Assembly (NCBI RefSeq): GCF_018882055.1
Contig: NZ_JACVPF010000002.1
Coordinates: forward strand, 1-64,000
Length of the DNA stretch: 64,000 nt
From: Polynucleobacter sp. es-MAR-4
GTDB lineage: Bacteria; Pseudomonadota; Gammaproteobacteria; Burkholderiales; Burkholderiaceae
Direction of reading: 5' to 3'
Under the pieces are notes generated by a model that did no database searches, was not told the origin of the DNA, and saw only the letters and a program-made list of their open reading frames with translations. Positions 18,324 through 26,759 of this stretch are shown one piece after another. The translations under genes and the position numbers were made by a program. Within the stretch, counting starts at the first letter, position 1. Each line of letters starts with the position of its first letter.

Positions 18324-18486
18324 GTTCACTTTTTAGATCTCAAATGAAAGTGTCACTACTTATAGTCGATCGAACCCAACCCTGAAGCTAGCACACAGGG
18401 ATTGGTTGAAATTTGGGTGCTTTTAACCTTATTTCACTAACCTCAGGAAGAATCCCGTTAGCCCCATTGGCAAGCTAAAATTACTT

Positions 18487-19602
18487 ATGAATTCACCTAT
18501 TGCCTACGATTACCCCCAGCAAAATGCTGCTGGCGCGACCTGCACGGCCCAAGCCTGGGCTAAGACGCCACCTCCACTCCATGGAGATCAGAAATCAGCT
18601 GTAATTGATCGTATTAAGCAATTACTGGTTGAGAAAGATGCTGCCTTGGTTGCCCACTACTATGTTGATGGCGATATTCAAGATTTGGCTTTATCAACTG
18701 GTGGCTTTGTCGCTGACTCTCTAGAGATGGCGCGCTTTGGTAAGAATCATTCAGCCAAGAATCTGATTGTTGCTGGCGTCCGCTTTATGGGCGAGTCTGC
18801 CAAAATCTTGAGCCCTGAAAAACGTGTCTTCATGCCGGATCTCGAGGCAACCTGCTCACTTGATTTAGGTTGCGATGCTAAGGACTTTGCTGCATTTAGA
18901 GCTTTGCATCCGGATCGTACTGTAGTGGTGTATGCCAATACCAGTGCAGCCGTTAAAGCACAAGCTGATTGGATGGTAACGAGCTCTTGCGCTTTAGCGA
19001 TCGTTCACCAACTCAAAGTTGAGGGCAAGAAAATTCTCTGGGCGCCTGATCGTCATTTAGGTCGCTATATTCAGGAGCAAACTGGTGCAGATATGTTGCT
19101 CTGGAATGGTGCCTGCATCGTTCATGATGAATTTAAAGCCGTTGAATTAGAAATGTTGATGGCCGCACATCCCAATGCCATGGTTTTGGTTCACCCAGAA
19201 TCTCCCCAAGCGGTGGTCGACCTTGCAGACGTTGTGGGCTCTACCTCTGCCATGATTAAGGCCGTAGTAGAAGGCTCTGCAACTGAATATATTGTGGCGA
19301 CCGATAACGGCATCTTGCACCGCATGCGCCAATTAGCGCCCAATAAGAAACTCATTGAAGCCCCTACCGCTGGCAATAGTGCAACCTGCAAGAGCTGCGC
19401 CCACTGCCCTTGGATGGCTATGAATGGCTTGCAAGGAATTTTGGATTGCCTGGAGAACGCTTCCGGTGAAATCTTCATTGATGAGCCTATTCGTGTTGAA
19501 GCGCTAGGCTGCATTGAGCGCATGCTCGACTTCACTACAAATCACCCAGACCTCTTAGCCAAAGCCCAGCATGGCTTTGTTAAGAATATTGGCGCGGCTT
19601 AA
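18487..19602 (+). CDS. nadA: Quinolinate synthase NadA
   Basis: The 371-residue protein catalyses condensation of iminoaspartate with dihydroxyacetone phosphate to quinolinate, the second step of de novo NAD synthesis. It uses a labile 4Fe-4S cluster. Family signatures include [13 protein letters not shown], the ATCSLDLGC stretch (C123, C129), Cys210 in [10 protein letters not shown] and the [13 protein letters not shown] motif (C301-C307). Length and pattern match the longer NadA type found in Burkholderiales. nadC follows 50 bases later on the same strand, and nadB is nearby on the opposite strand, so the whole aspartate-to-nicotinate-mononucleotide route is present. No strong ribosome-binding site precedes the ATG. 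Confidence 0.97.
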   Translation: MNSPIAYDYPQQNAAGATCTAQAWAKTPPPLHGDQKSAVIDRIKQLLVEKDAALVAHYYVDGDIQDLALSTGGFVADSLEMARFGKNHSAKNLIVAGVRFMGESAKILSPEKRVFMPDLEATCSLDLGCDAKDFAAFRALHPDRTVVVYANTSAAVKAQADWMVTSSCALAIVHQLKVEGKKILWAPDRHLGRYIQEQTGADMLLWNGACIVHDEFKAVELEMLMAAHPNAMVLVHPESPQAVVDLADVVGSTSAMIKAVVEGSATEYIVATDNGILHRMRQLAPNKKLIEAPTAGNSATCKSCAHCPWMAMNGLQGILDCLENASGEIFIDEPIRVEALGCIERMLDFTTNHPDLLAKAQHGFVKNIGAA

Positions 19603-19652
19603 TTGTTTATTTTTACCTTTTGATTTTTCTCTTCATTTAGATCGATTCATTC

Positions 19653-20507
19653 ATGTTTGAGTACAACGAGACCTTAGAGCAAGCACGTCAACGCAATATT
19701 GCTGATGCTTTGATGGAAGATATTGGCACGGGTGACTGGACTGCAATGCTGGTTCCCAGCAAGCTGGTTCATGCTCAGCTCATTGTTCGCCAAGAAGCTG
19801 TGCTCTGTGGAGTAGATTGGTTTGAAGGCACCCTCAAAAAATTAGACCCTACAGCTAAAGTCACCTGGTATTACTTAGAGGGTGATTTGATGAAGCCTGA
19901 TACCAAAGTCTGCGATATTGAAGCGGATTCACGCGCCCTCCTTTCTGCAGAGCGTCCTTGTATTAACTTCCTGCAAACCCTCTCTTGGACTGCCAGTATT
20001 GCGCGTCAGCATGTGGATGCAATTCAGGGGGTGAGCCCCAACCCTAAAGGCTGTGCGGTGCTCGATACCCGCAAAACAATTCCTGGTTTACGTCGCGCCC
20101 AAAAGTACGCCGTATTAGTTGGCGGCGGCCAAAATCAACGCCTTGCTTTATGGCATGGCATCCTCATTAAAGAGAATCACATTGCCGCAGCTGGCGGTGT
20201 TGCTGCCGCCATTAAAGCTGCGCAAGCTCTTAACTCGGGAGTAGATATTCAGGTGGAAGTGGAGAATTTTTCTGAATTAGAAGAAGCTTTAAATGCTGGT
20301 GCCAAAAGTATTCTGATTGATAACTTCACCACCGAACAGATGAAGGAAGCCGTTGCCTTTACTAAGGGTCGCGCGCTACTTGAGGCATCTGGTGGAATCG
20401 ACTTAGATCAAATGCGTGCGATTGCTGCTACTGGCGTTGATCGCATTTCTCTTGGAAAACTGACTAAAGATATTAAGGCGGTAGATTTCTCGATGAGGAT
20501 TTTGTAG
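19653..20507 (+). CDS. nadC: Nicotinate-nucleotide pyrophosphorylase NadC
   Basis: The 284-residue protein decarboxylates quinolinate and transfers it to phosphoribosyl pyrophosphate, giving nicotinate mononucleotide. Signatures seen are ALMEDIGTGDWT near the N-terminus, LDTRKTIPGLR in the active site, KENHI, the EVEN region and the C-terminal LEASGGI and GVDRISLGKLT phosphate-binding parts. It follows nadA on the same strand and ends at a hairpin terminator, so nadA-nadC is probably one transcript. Length is normal for the family. Confidence 0.97.
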   Translation: MFEYNETLEQARQRNIADALMEDIGTGDWTAMLVPSKLVHAQLIVRQEAVLCGVDWFEGTLKKLDPTAKVTWYYLEGDLMKPDTKVCDIEADSRALLSAERPCINFLQTLSWTASIARQHVDAIQGVSPNPKGCAVLDTRKTIPGLRRAQKYAVLVGGGQNQRLALWHGILIKENHIAAAGGVAAAIKAAQALNSGVDIQVEVENFSELEEALNAGAKSILIDNFTTEQMKEAVAFTKGRALLEASGGIDLDQMRAIAATGVDRISLGKLTKDIKAVDFSMRIL

Positions 20508-20552
20508 GCAATTAGCGCATCCATGTCAGCTCAAGACTGACATCCATATAAG

Positions 20553-20585
20553 ACCCTGCTGATATTTCGCGGGGTTTTTCTTTTC
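20553..20585 (+). terminator. Intrinsic terminator after nadC
   Basis: ACCCTGC pairs with GCGGGGT across a 9-base loop, with one G-U pair, and is followed by TTTTTCTTTTC. It lies 45 bases after the nadC stop and before the brnT promoter. Confidence 0.75.
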
Positions 20586-20641
20586 TAGACTGATCCCATA
20601 CATTCATTGGGATTTCAGCCTTTGAGTCACCAATTTATGTA

Positions 20642-20679
20642 TTGACATTAATTATTTTTGTATATACATTAATAGGGCG
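20642..20679 (+). promoter_or_regulatory. brnTA promoter with direct repeats
   Basis: TTGACA (20642-20647) and TACATT (20665-20670) are separated by 17 bases, close to a sigma70 promoter. The sequence ACATTAAT occurs at 20645-20652 and again at 20666-20673, 21 bases apart, or two helical turns, overlapping both promoter elements. BrnA is known to repress its own operon, so these are candidate operator half-sites (inference). A weak ribosome-binding site (AGGGCGA) precedes the GTG start. Confidence 0.6.
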
Positions 20680-20684
20680 ACTTA

Positions 20685-20954
20685 GTGCTTGAATTTGACG
20701 ATGCAAAACGAGAAATCACTTTATTTACGCGTGGCCTTGATATGGCTAGAGCCAACGAGATCTTTGAGGCTTCACACTTGAATCAAATTGATTACAGAAA
20801 AAATTATGGTGAAGTTAGGGTGTTCAGCTTCGGCTACCTAGATAACCTAGCAGTTGTTGTCGTATGGACTTACAGAGGCATCAAAAGAAGAATCATCAGC
20901 TTGAGGAGAGCAAATGAACGTGAAATTAAAAAGTACGCAGGAAGAATGGGTTGA
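20685..20954 (+). CDS. brnT: BrnT-family toxin (RNase)
   Basis: The gene encodes 89 residues from a GTG start. The fold signatures of BrnT are present: FDDAKREIT at the N-terminus, a central strand with VRVFSFGYLDNLAVVVVW, and the C-terminal RRIISLRRANEREIKKY helix. BrnT toxins are RelE-fold ribonucleases that stop translation and are held by BrnA. The antitoxin gene overlaps the 3' end by 41 bases, the usual order for this family. The pair sits between nadC and nadB, away from any mobile element visible here. Confidence 0.88.
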   Translation: MLEFDDAKREITLFTRGLDMARANEIFEASHLNQIDYRKNYGEVRVFSFGYLDNLAVVVVWTYRGIKRRIISLRRANEREIKKYAGRMG

Positions 20955-21186
20955 TCCAGATGATGCGCCAGAGTTAGATGAGCAATGGTTTAAGGATGCG
21001 CACGTCTATGTTGGTGACACCCTAATCAAAAGAGGCGTTGGCAGGCCGCCCATTAAAAATACCAAAGAAATGTTGAGTCTCAGAATGGACTTCGATGTGC
21101 TCGAAAAACTACGAGCAAGCGGTAAAGGCTGGCAAACTCGTCTAAACAAATATATTAAAGATGCTGTATTGAAAGGCGATCTGTAA
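20914..21186 (+). CDS. brnA: BrnA-family antitoxin
   Basis: The 90-residue antitoxin starts inside the brnT coding region behind a GAGGAGAG ribosome-binding site. Its C-terminal part (KEMLSLRMDFDVLEKLRASG, then KGWQTRLNKYIKDAV) is the ribbon-helix-helix DNA-binding domain of the BrnA/CopG group. The acidic N-terminal half (EEWVDPDDAPELDEQW) would wrap the toxin. The protein should neutralise BrnT and repress the operon. Its stop is only 4 bases from the stop of the convergent nadB. Confidence 0.88.
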   Translation: MNVKLKSTQEEWVDPDDAPELDEQWFKDAHVYVGDTLIKRGVGRPPIKNTKEMLSLRMDFDVLEKLRASGKGWQTRLNKYIKDAVLKGDL

Positions 21187-21190
21187 TTTT

Positions 21191-22852
21191 TTAGGTCTCA
21201 GGATTTTCTGATGTGCCTTCAGCCTGAGGCGTCAGAATTGTCGGATAAGAAACCGCCCAAGTTCCTGGGTAATCACGGCTGTAATGCAAGCCCCTGCTCT
21301 CTCTGCGCATCAGGGCTGACCTGACAATCAACTCTGCACACTCCAGCAGATTGCGTAACTCGATTAAGTCACGAGTTACTTTAAAGTTGGCGTAATACTC
21401 TTGCACCTCATATCTAAGGAGCTTAATCCGATGCAGGGCACGCTCTAAGCGTCGATTGGTTCTCACAATACCAACGTAATTCCACATTAATGAACGCAGC
21501 TCATCCCAGTTATGGGCAATCACCACCTGCTCATCAGCATCTTCTACTTGACTCTCATCCCATAGCGGAAGTTTTGGCATTACTGGTGTTTTTAGTGAGG
21601 AGATATCTACTGCAGCTGCCTTGCCAATCACCACACACTCTAATAAGGAGTTGCTTGCTAATCGATTCGCGCCATGAAGCCCTGTATAAGTCGCCTCACC
21701 TACGGCATATAAGCCTGGTAAGTCTGTTTTTCCTTTGAGATCTGTCACCACACCACCACAGGTGTAATGCGCTGCAGGCACGACTGGTATGGGTTCTTTA
21801 GTGATATCTAGACCCAGAGTCATGCAACGCGCGAAAATCATCGGGAAATGCTCTTTAATGAATGCTTCACCCAGATGGGTGGCATCTAGATGCACGTAAT
21901 CTAAGCCGTGCTTCTTCATCTCAAAGTCGATGGCTCGAGCAACAATGTCTCGGGGAGCCAACTCATTACGCTCATCATGCTCAGGCATAAAACGAGTGCC
22001 GTTTGGCAGCTTGAGTAAGCCACCCTCGCCCCGCATTGCTTCGGTAATGAGGAAAGTGCGATCACTGGGGTGATACAAGCATGTCGGATGAAATTGAATA
22101 AATTCCATATTACCGACACGGCAACCTGCACGCCAAGCCATAGCAATGCCATCCCCAGTAGCAGTATCGGGGTTGCTGGTGTAGCGATAGACCTTACCAA
22201 CACCACCAGTGGCCAATACCACTGACTTAGCTTCAATTGTTTCTACGCGATTGTTCTTAATATCTAAGGCATATACACCATAGCAACGATTGGGCTTGGT
22301 ACGCTGCGTCTTCGCATCTAAGTGGCGATTGGTAATCAGATCTAAAGCAATCCAGTGCTCCAAGATCTGAATATTTTTATGTGCCCTAGCTTTATCCAAA
22401 AGAACCTCATGGATGGCTTTACCAGTGGCATCAGCAGCATGCGCAATGCGACGGTGACTATGGCCACCCTCACGTGTTAAATGCAAACCCATTGGTCCTG
22501 ACTCATCAGTGGTAAACGGTACACCTTGCTCAACCAACCAACGAATAGCTTCAGCACTTTCTTCGGCAATATAACGGGCGGTTGACTCCACCACGAGGCC
22601 TGCGCCTGCATCTAAGGTGTCAGCCACATGAGAATCAATACTGTCATGCTCTTTGTCCACCACCCCCACAATGCCACCTTGTGCCCACGCTGTTGCTGCC
22701 TCACCAAGGCCACGCTTGGCCATGAGAATCACCGGCTGGGATTCGGCCATATGGAGCGCTACGGTTAGACCAGCTAAGCCTGCACCAATGATGAGAACGG
22801 GAAGCTCTGCTTTGGTATCAGCTTGAGGTGTTGAGGGTTTTGAACTGGCCAT
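21191..22852 (-). CDS. nadB: L-aspartate oxidase NadB
   Basis: The 553-residue flavoprotein oxidises L-aspartate to iminoaspartate, the substrate of NadA. The N-terminus has the FAD dinucleotide-binding motif [14 protein letters not shown] (GAGLAG at 23-28). Further signatures are [41 protein letters not shown] and the [27 protein letters not shown] stretch typical of the succinate dehydrogenase/aspartate oxidase family. The C-terminal helical domain is complete. It is transcribed toward nadA-nadC with the BrnTA pair in between. Confidence 0.97.
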   Translation of the reverse strand: MASSKPSTPQADTKAELPVLIIGAGLAGLTVALHMAESQPVILMAKRGLGEAATAWAQGGIVGVVDKEHDSIDSHVADTLDAGAGLVVESTARYIAEESAEAIRWLVEQGVPFTTDESGPMGLHLTREGGHSHRRIAHAADATGKAIHEVLLDKARAHKNIQILEHWIALDLITNRHLDAKTQRTKPNRCYGVYALDIKNNRVETIEAKSVVLATGGVGKVYRYTSNPDTATGDGIAMAWRAGCRVGNMEFIQFHPTCLYHPSDRTFLITEAMRGEGGLLKLPNGTRFMPEHDERNELAPRDIVARAIDFEMKKHGLDYVHLDATHLGEAFIKEHFPMIFARCMTLGLDITKEPIPVVPAAHYTCGGVVTDLKGKTDLPGLYAVGEATYTGLHGANRLASNSLLECVVIGKAAAVDISSLKTPVMPKLPLWDESQVEDADEQVVIAHNWDELRSLMWNYVGIVRTNRRLERALHRIKLLRYEVQEYYANFKVTRDLIELRNLLECAELIVRSALMRRESRGLHYSRDYPGTWAVSYPTILTPQAEGTSENPET

Positions 22853-22901
22853 AGAAGGTTAATTCTAAAGGGCAATAGGATTCTTGGTATTTTTGATTCG
22901 A

Positions 22902-23129
22902 TTAATCAGTCGTTCGAGGGACAAAAGGTATAAATCCCTTATCTTTAACCTCGCTAAGCGATGCCAAACACTCAGCCACAAAGCTAGTTGGTAATTCTGG
23001 GTTGTCTATACATGCCTTACCCAGTCTTACCCAAAAATTGACTTGCCGATCAATAGCATGCTGATTGCCCTCCTTGCGAAGCAATGTCAGCATATGCCCA
23101 CTTAAATTTAAATGAATTAATTGCGACAT
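22902..23129 (-). CDS. ParD-like antitoxin-family protein
   Basis: The 75-residue protein contains the stretch AIDRQVNFWVRLGKACIDNP followed by ELPTSFV, which resembles the ParD-like antitoxin family (in which a helix with RSI..QIE.W..LG.A...NPDLP is typical). It starts 2 bases after the mazF stop and is probably co-transcribed with mazEF. No ParE-like toxin accompanies it. It may be a third component, a relic, or an independent regulator. The family assignment is from pattern memory and is moderate. Confidence 0.65.
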   Translation of the reverse strand: MSQLIHLNLSGHMLTLLRKEGNQHAIDRQVNFWVRLGKACIDNPELPTSFVAECLASLSEVKDKGFIPFVPRTTD

Positions 23130-23131
23130 AT

Positions 23132-23473
23132 TTACGTTATTGACAGAAGCGCTTTAGCCTTACTTCGCACCTCAGCAAGAGCAAATGTACTGACTGCACC
23201 CTTATATTTTGCTTTTCGAGTTTTCCAGTCCAGAGATTTAACCTGATCAGAAAGAATCGCGGATTGAATGCCATCAATTTCCACCAGAACTTCAAATGGA
23301 TAGCCCTTAATTTTTGTAGTCAAGGGGCAACAAATCATCAAATTTGTTTTTTTGTTATACGCCTCTGGCGTTAAAACTACGGCGGGACGTCGCCCCGCTT
23401 GCTCATGCCCAGCTTGAGGATCAAACTCTAACCAAACAATATCCCCTGCATTTGGAATATAAGTCTTAGCCAT
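23132..23473 (-). CDS. mazF: MazF-type endoribonuclease toxin
   Basis: The 113-residue protein has the MazF/PemK signatures: GDIVWLEFDPQAGHEQAGRR with PAVVLTPEAYN, then MICCPLTTKIKGYPFEV and the SDQVKSLDW strand. MazF cuts single-stranded RNA at short motifs and arrests growth. Its ATG shares one base with the mazE stop (TGATG), the standard coupled arrangement with the antitoxin first. A ParD-like gene follows. Confidence 0.93.
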   Translation of the reverse strand: MAKTYIPNAGDIVWLEFDPQAGHEQAGRRPAVVLTPEAYNKKTNLMICCPLTTKIKGYPFEVLVEIDGIQSAILSDQVKSLDWKTRKAKYKGAVSTFALAEVRSKAKALLSIT

Positions 23474-23715
23474 CAGAGCAATTCTTTACCTACGGGCTCA
23501 CCAAAATCATCCTCATGATGAATATTTTTCGTAGTTATCCCAGCAAGCAATTCATCGAGCTGGTATTCCTTCTGAACAATCGGCTCAATAACGATTCGAC
23601 CTCTCTGCACCTTAACCGAAACAATCTGATCAATATTCAAGTGGGCAGACTTCATGACAGCAGTATTTAGACGCAACGCAGGACTGTTGCCCCACTTTTT
23701 AATAATAGTTTGCAT
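23473..23715 (-). CDS. mazE: MazE-type antitoxin
   Basis: The start at 23715 (MQTIIKKWGNSPALRLN) gives 80 residues and the standard AbrB/MazE swapped-hairpin beginning. A longer frame starting upstream would run through the promoter repeats and is rejected. The C-terminal half (QLDELLAGITTKN, then acidic residues) is the toxin-binding tail. The protein should neutralise MazF and repress the operon. Confidence 0.9.
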   Translation of the reverse strand: MQTIIKKWGNSPALRLNTAVMKSAHLNIDQIVSVKVQRGRIVIEPIVQKEYQLDELLAGITTKNIHHEDDFGEPVGKELL

Positions 23716-23736
23716 AGATGCCCTCTTTGTTTCAAA

Positions 23737-23765
23737 TGTATCTACATTGTATCTACACTTGTACA
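23737..23765 (-). promoter_or_regulatory. Tandem operator-like repeats upstream of mazE
   Basis: TGTATCTACA occurs at 23737-23746 and again at 23748-23757, exactly 11 bases apart, followed by the related TGTAC half at about 23760-23764. The one-turn spacing places both copies on the same face of DNA 20-45 bases before the mazE ATG. MazE autoregulation is known for the family. That these are its binding sites is inferred. Confidence 0.55.
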
Positions 23766-23784
23766 GATGGTCAAACCTCAAAAT

Positions 23785-23809
23785 AAAAACCCCACCTTAA
23801 GGGTGGGGT
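23785..23809 (-). terminator. Intrinsic terminator of the formate dehydrogenase operon
   Basis: ACCCCACC (23789-23796) and GGTGGGGT (23802-23809) form a perfect 8-base-pair stem. On the minus strand it is followed by GTTTTTATTTTG. It lies 20 bases after the fdsA stop and directly before the mazE control region. Confidence 0.85.
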
Positions 23810-23828
23810 TTGGTTGAAGCGCCATCCT

Positions 23829-26723
23829 TTACGAAACCGATGTAACTTTCTGCCTCTTAGGGTCATTGGTACCGTAGCCCATCACAGGGGCAGCATGGCC
23901 GCCTTTAGCGAGCTTGACTGCGCAGTACTTAAATTCCGGAATCTTACCAAAAGGATCTAAGGCAGAGTTGGTGATTAAGTTAGCCGCAGCCTCGTAGTAA
24001 GCAAACGGAATAAAGATCACGCCACGCGGTGTGCCGTCATCTCTACGCACATGAATACCCACTTCGCCACGACGAGATTGAACAGTAATCACATCGCCAG
24101 CAGAAACGCCTAACTGAGTCATGTCTTCGCCATGCATAGAGACAGTAGCCATTGGCTCAATTGCATCCAACACGGTGGCACGACGCGTCATACTGCCGGT
24201 ATGCCAATGCTCTAGCTGGCGACCTGTAATCAACACAAATGGATACTCCGCATCTGGGCGCTCATTTGCAGGAATGATGTCAGCGGGCACCAATTTAACC
24301 TTGCCATCTGGTGTCGCAAAGTTGTCATCAAACACAATTGGACGACCTGGATCTTCAGCAGATAAGCATGGGTATGTCACGCTAGATTCTTTCTCTAAAC
24401 GCTCCCAAGTAATACCGTTAATGGCTGCATGCATTGCTTGACGCATTTCGTCATAGACTTCTGCAACACCATCATCTGGGCCTTGGTAATTCCAATTCAG
24501 ACCCATGCGTTTGGCAATTTGCTGAATGATCCACAAATCGGGTTTTGCATCGCCTGGTGGGTTAATGGCCTTTTTACCCATCTGCACCATACGATCCGTG
24601 TTGCTTGCAGTACCAACCTTCTCCGGCCATGCGCTTGCAGGCAAGACCACATCCGCCAACAAGGCTGTCTCAGTCATGAAGATATCCTGAACAACCAAGA
24701 GATCCAATGAAGCCAAAGCATGACGTGCATGGTTCAAATCAGGGTCACTCATCGCAGGGTTCTCACCCTCAACATACATACCGCGAATCTTATCTGGATC
24801 ACTGTCCGGCGCGGTGATCTTATGCATGATCTCCACTACGGTGTAGCCAGGCTTCTTATCCAATGGGGTATCCCAGAATTTCTCAAACCACGCATGTGCC
24901 TCTGGATTGTCAACACGTTGGTAGTTCGGGAACATCATCGGAATCAAGCCGGCATCACTAGCGCCCTGAACGTTGTTTTGTCCACGTAGCGGATGTAAGC
25001 CAGATCCCGGCTTACCAATTTGACCGGTAATACTGACCAAGGCAATTAAGCAACGGGCATTATCCGTGCCGTGAACGTGCTGACTCACGCCCATACCCCA
25101 CAAAATCATTGCTGACTTCGTAGTGGCAAATTCTCTAGCAACTTCACGCAAAGTCTCTGCTGGAATGCCGCAGATTGGTGCCATTGCTTCAGGACTATAG
25201 CCCTTGATATTTTCTTTAAGCGCTTCGAAATTATTAGAGCGGTTCTTGATGAAGTCTTTATCAACCAGACCTTCTTCAATAATCGTGAAGATCATGGCAT
25301 TGAGCATGGCCACATCAGTATCCGGCTTGAACTGCATCGTGCGCCAAGCATGCTTGCTGATATCGGTTTTACGTGGGTCACATAAAACAATCTTTGCGCC
25401 ACGCTTAGCTGCATTCTTAAACCAAGTAGCCGCAACAGGATGGTTAGCCGTTGGATTGGATCCAATCAACAGAATCAAGCTGGAATGCTCTACATCGTTA
25501 ACTTGGTTACTTACCGCGCCTGAGCCAACGCCCTCCAATAGCGCAGCAACGGATGATGCATGGCAAAGACGTGTGCAATGGTCGACGTTGTTACTACCGA
25601 AACCTGTACGTACCAGCTTTTGGAACAGATAAGCCTCTTCATTGCTACCTTTAGCAGAGCCAAAACCAGCTAAGACCTTATTACCGTATTGATCTTTGAG
25701 CTTCTTCAAGCCACCACCAGCAACTTCCAAAGCCTCTTCCCAAGTTGCTTCGCGGAAGATATTGGACCAGTCTTGTTTACCTTCGAGCAAAGCTTCGTCT
25801 TTAGCTACGCCCGCCTTACGAATCAGTGGCTTGGTTAAGCGCTGTGGATTATGGATGTAGTCCATACCAAAGCGACCTTTAACGCAAAGGCGGTTGTGGT
25901 TAGCTGGGCCATCACGACCCTCAACGCTCACAATCTTCTCGTCTTTAACGTTGTAAGTAATTTGACAACCGACACCGCAGAAAGGACATACTGAATCCAC
26001 TTTGCGATCTACAGTTTGTGAACCGATTAATCCCTTAGGCATTAATGCGCCTGTTGGGCAAGCCTGCACGCACTCACCACAAGCAACACAAGTACTATCG
26101 CCCATCGGATCATTGAGGTCGAAAACGATTTCGCTATGAGCGCCACGCATTGCGTAGCCGATCACATCGTTGACCTGCTCCTCACGGCAAGCGCGTACAC
26201 AACGATTACATTGAATACAGGCATCTAAGTTCACCGCCATCGCTGGATGAGACACGTCATTGCTGACTTTGTCACGGCGTAATGCTTTGAGCTCTGGTCG
26301 AACTGTCACATCCATGCGTGCTGCCCAGGTGCTTAATTCGCCATGTTGATTTTTTTGCTCTTCTTCCTTACTGTCTCCTACCCACTTAAAGCCCTCGTCC
26401 GGCATGTCTGATAACAACATCTCCAGCACAAGCTTTTGACTCTTTAATGCGCGTTCGCTATTGGCCTTGACATCCATGCCAGGAGTCGCGCTTCGGCAGC
26501 AACTTGGCGCCAAAGTGCGCTCACCATTAATCTCAACAACGCAGGCACGGCAATTACCGTCAGGACGATAGCCATCCTTGAAACACAGATGCGGAATATC
26601 AATGCCATGTCGTTTAGCGGCTTTGAGAATCGTCTCACCTTCGTAAGAAACGATGGTTTGACCGTCTAGCTTGAACTCAACGGTTTGCAATTCAAGTTCT
26701 TTAGGATTTACTGGTGCGTTCAT
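23829..26723 (-). CDS. fdsA: NAD-dependent formate dehydrogenase, alpha (catalytic) subunit
   Basis: The 964-residue molybdenum enzyme oxidises formate to CO2. In order it has an N-terminal 2Fe-2S ferredoxin domain (C47, C58, C61, C75), a NuoG-like His-Cys cluster, two 4Fe-4S ferredoxin motifs (CIQCNRCVRAC near 169-179 and CVACGECVQAC near 212-222), a further 4Fe-4S motif CPFCGVGC (246-253), and the molybdopterin oxidoreductase domain. The predicted Mo ligand is Cys387, followed by His388 (CTRLCHAS), so it is the cysteine rather than selenocysteine form. The C-terminal dinucleotide-binding domain is complete. The beta/gamma fusion gene lies 36 bases upstream. The accessory genes fdsC and fdsD, which follow fdsA in Cupriavidus, are absent here. 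Confidence 0.95.
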   Translation of the reverse strand: MNAPVNPKELELQTVEFKLDGQTIVSYEGETILKAAKRHGIDIPHLCFKDGYRPDGNCRACVVEINGERTLAPSCCRSATPGMDVKANSERALKSQKLVLEMLLSDMPDEGFKWVGDSKEEEQKNQHGELSTWAARMDVTVRPELKALRRDKVSNDVSHPAMAVNLDACIQCNRCVRACREEQVNDVIGYAMRGAHSEIVFDLNDPMGDSTCVACGECVQACPTGALMPKGLIGSQTVDRKVDSVCPFCGVGCQITYNVKDEKIVSVEGRDGPANHNRLCVKGRFGMDYIHNPQRLTKPLIRKAGVAKDEALLEGKQDWSNIFREATWEEALEVAGGGLKKLKDQYGNKVLAGFGSAKGSNEEAYLFQKLVRTGFGSNNVDHCTRLCHASSVAALLEGVGSGAVSNQVNDVEHSSLILLIGSNPTANHPVAATWFKNAAKRGAKIVLCDPRKTDISKHAWRTMQFKPDTDVAMLNAMIFTIIEEGLVDKDFIKNRSNNFEALKENIKGYSPEAMAPICGIPAETLREVAREFATTKSAMILWGMGVSQHVHGTDNARCLIALVSITGQIGKPGSGLHPLRGQNNVQGASDAGLIPMMFPNYQRVDNPEAHAWFEKFWDTPLDKKPGYTVVEIMHKITAPDSDPDKIRGMYVEGENPAMSDPDLNHARHALASLDLLVVQDIFMTETALLADVVLPASAWPEKVGTASNTDRMVQMGKKAINPPGDAKPDLWIIQQIAKRMGLNWNYQGPDDGVAEVYDEMRQAMHAAINGITWERLEKESSVTYPCLSAEDPGRPIVFDDNFATPDGKVKLVPADIIPANERPDAEYPFVLITGRQLEHWHTGSMTRRATVLDAIEPMATVSMHGEDMTQLGVSAGDVITVQSRRGEVGIHVRRDDGTPRGVIFIPFAYYEAAANLITNSALDPFGKIPEFKYCAVKLAKGGHAAPVMGYGTNDPKRQKVTSVS

Positions 26724-26759
26724 ATTTGTCTCGTTTTTCCCTTGGTTATTGGTTGCCGA

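Noticed and set aside
25540-25600. Selenocysteine codon in the formate dehydrogenase alpha subunit
   Set aside because: The active-site codon reads cysteine (CTRLCHAS), with no in-frame TGA.
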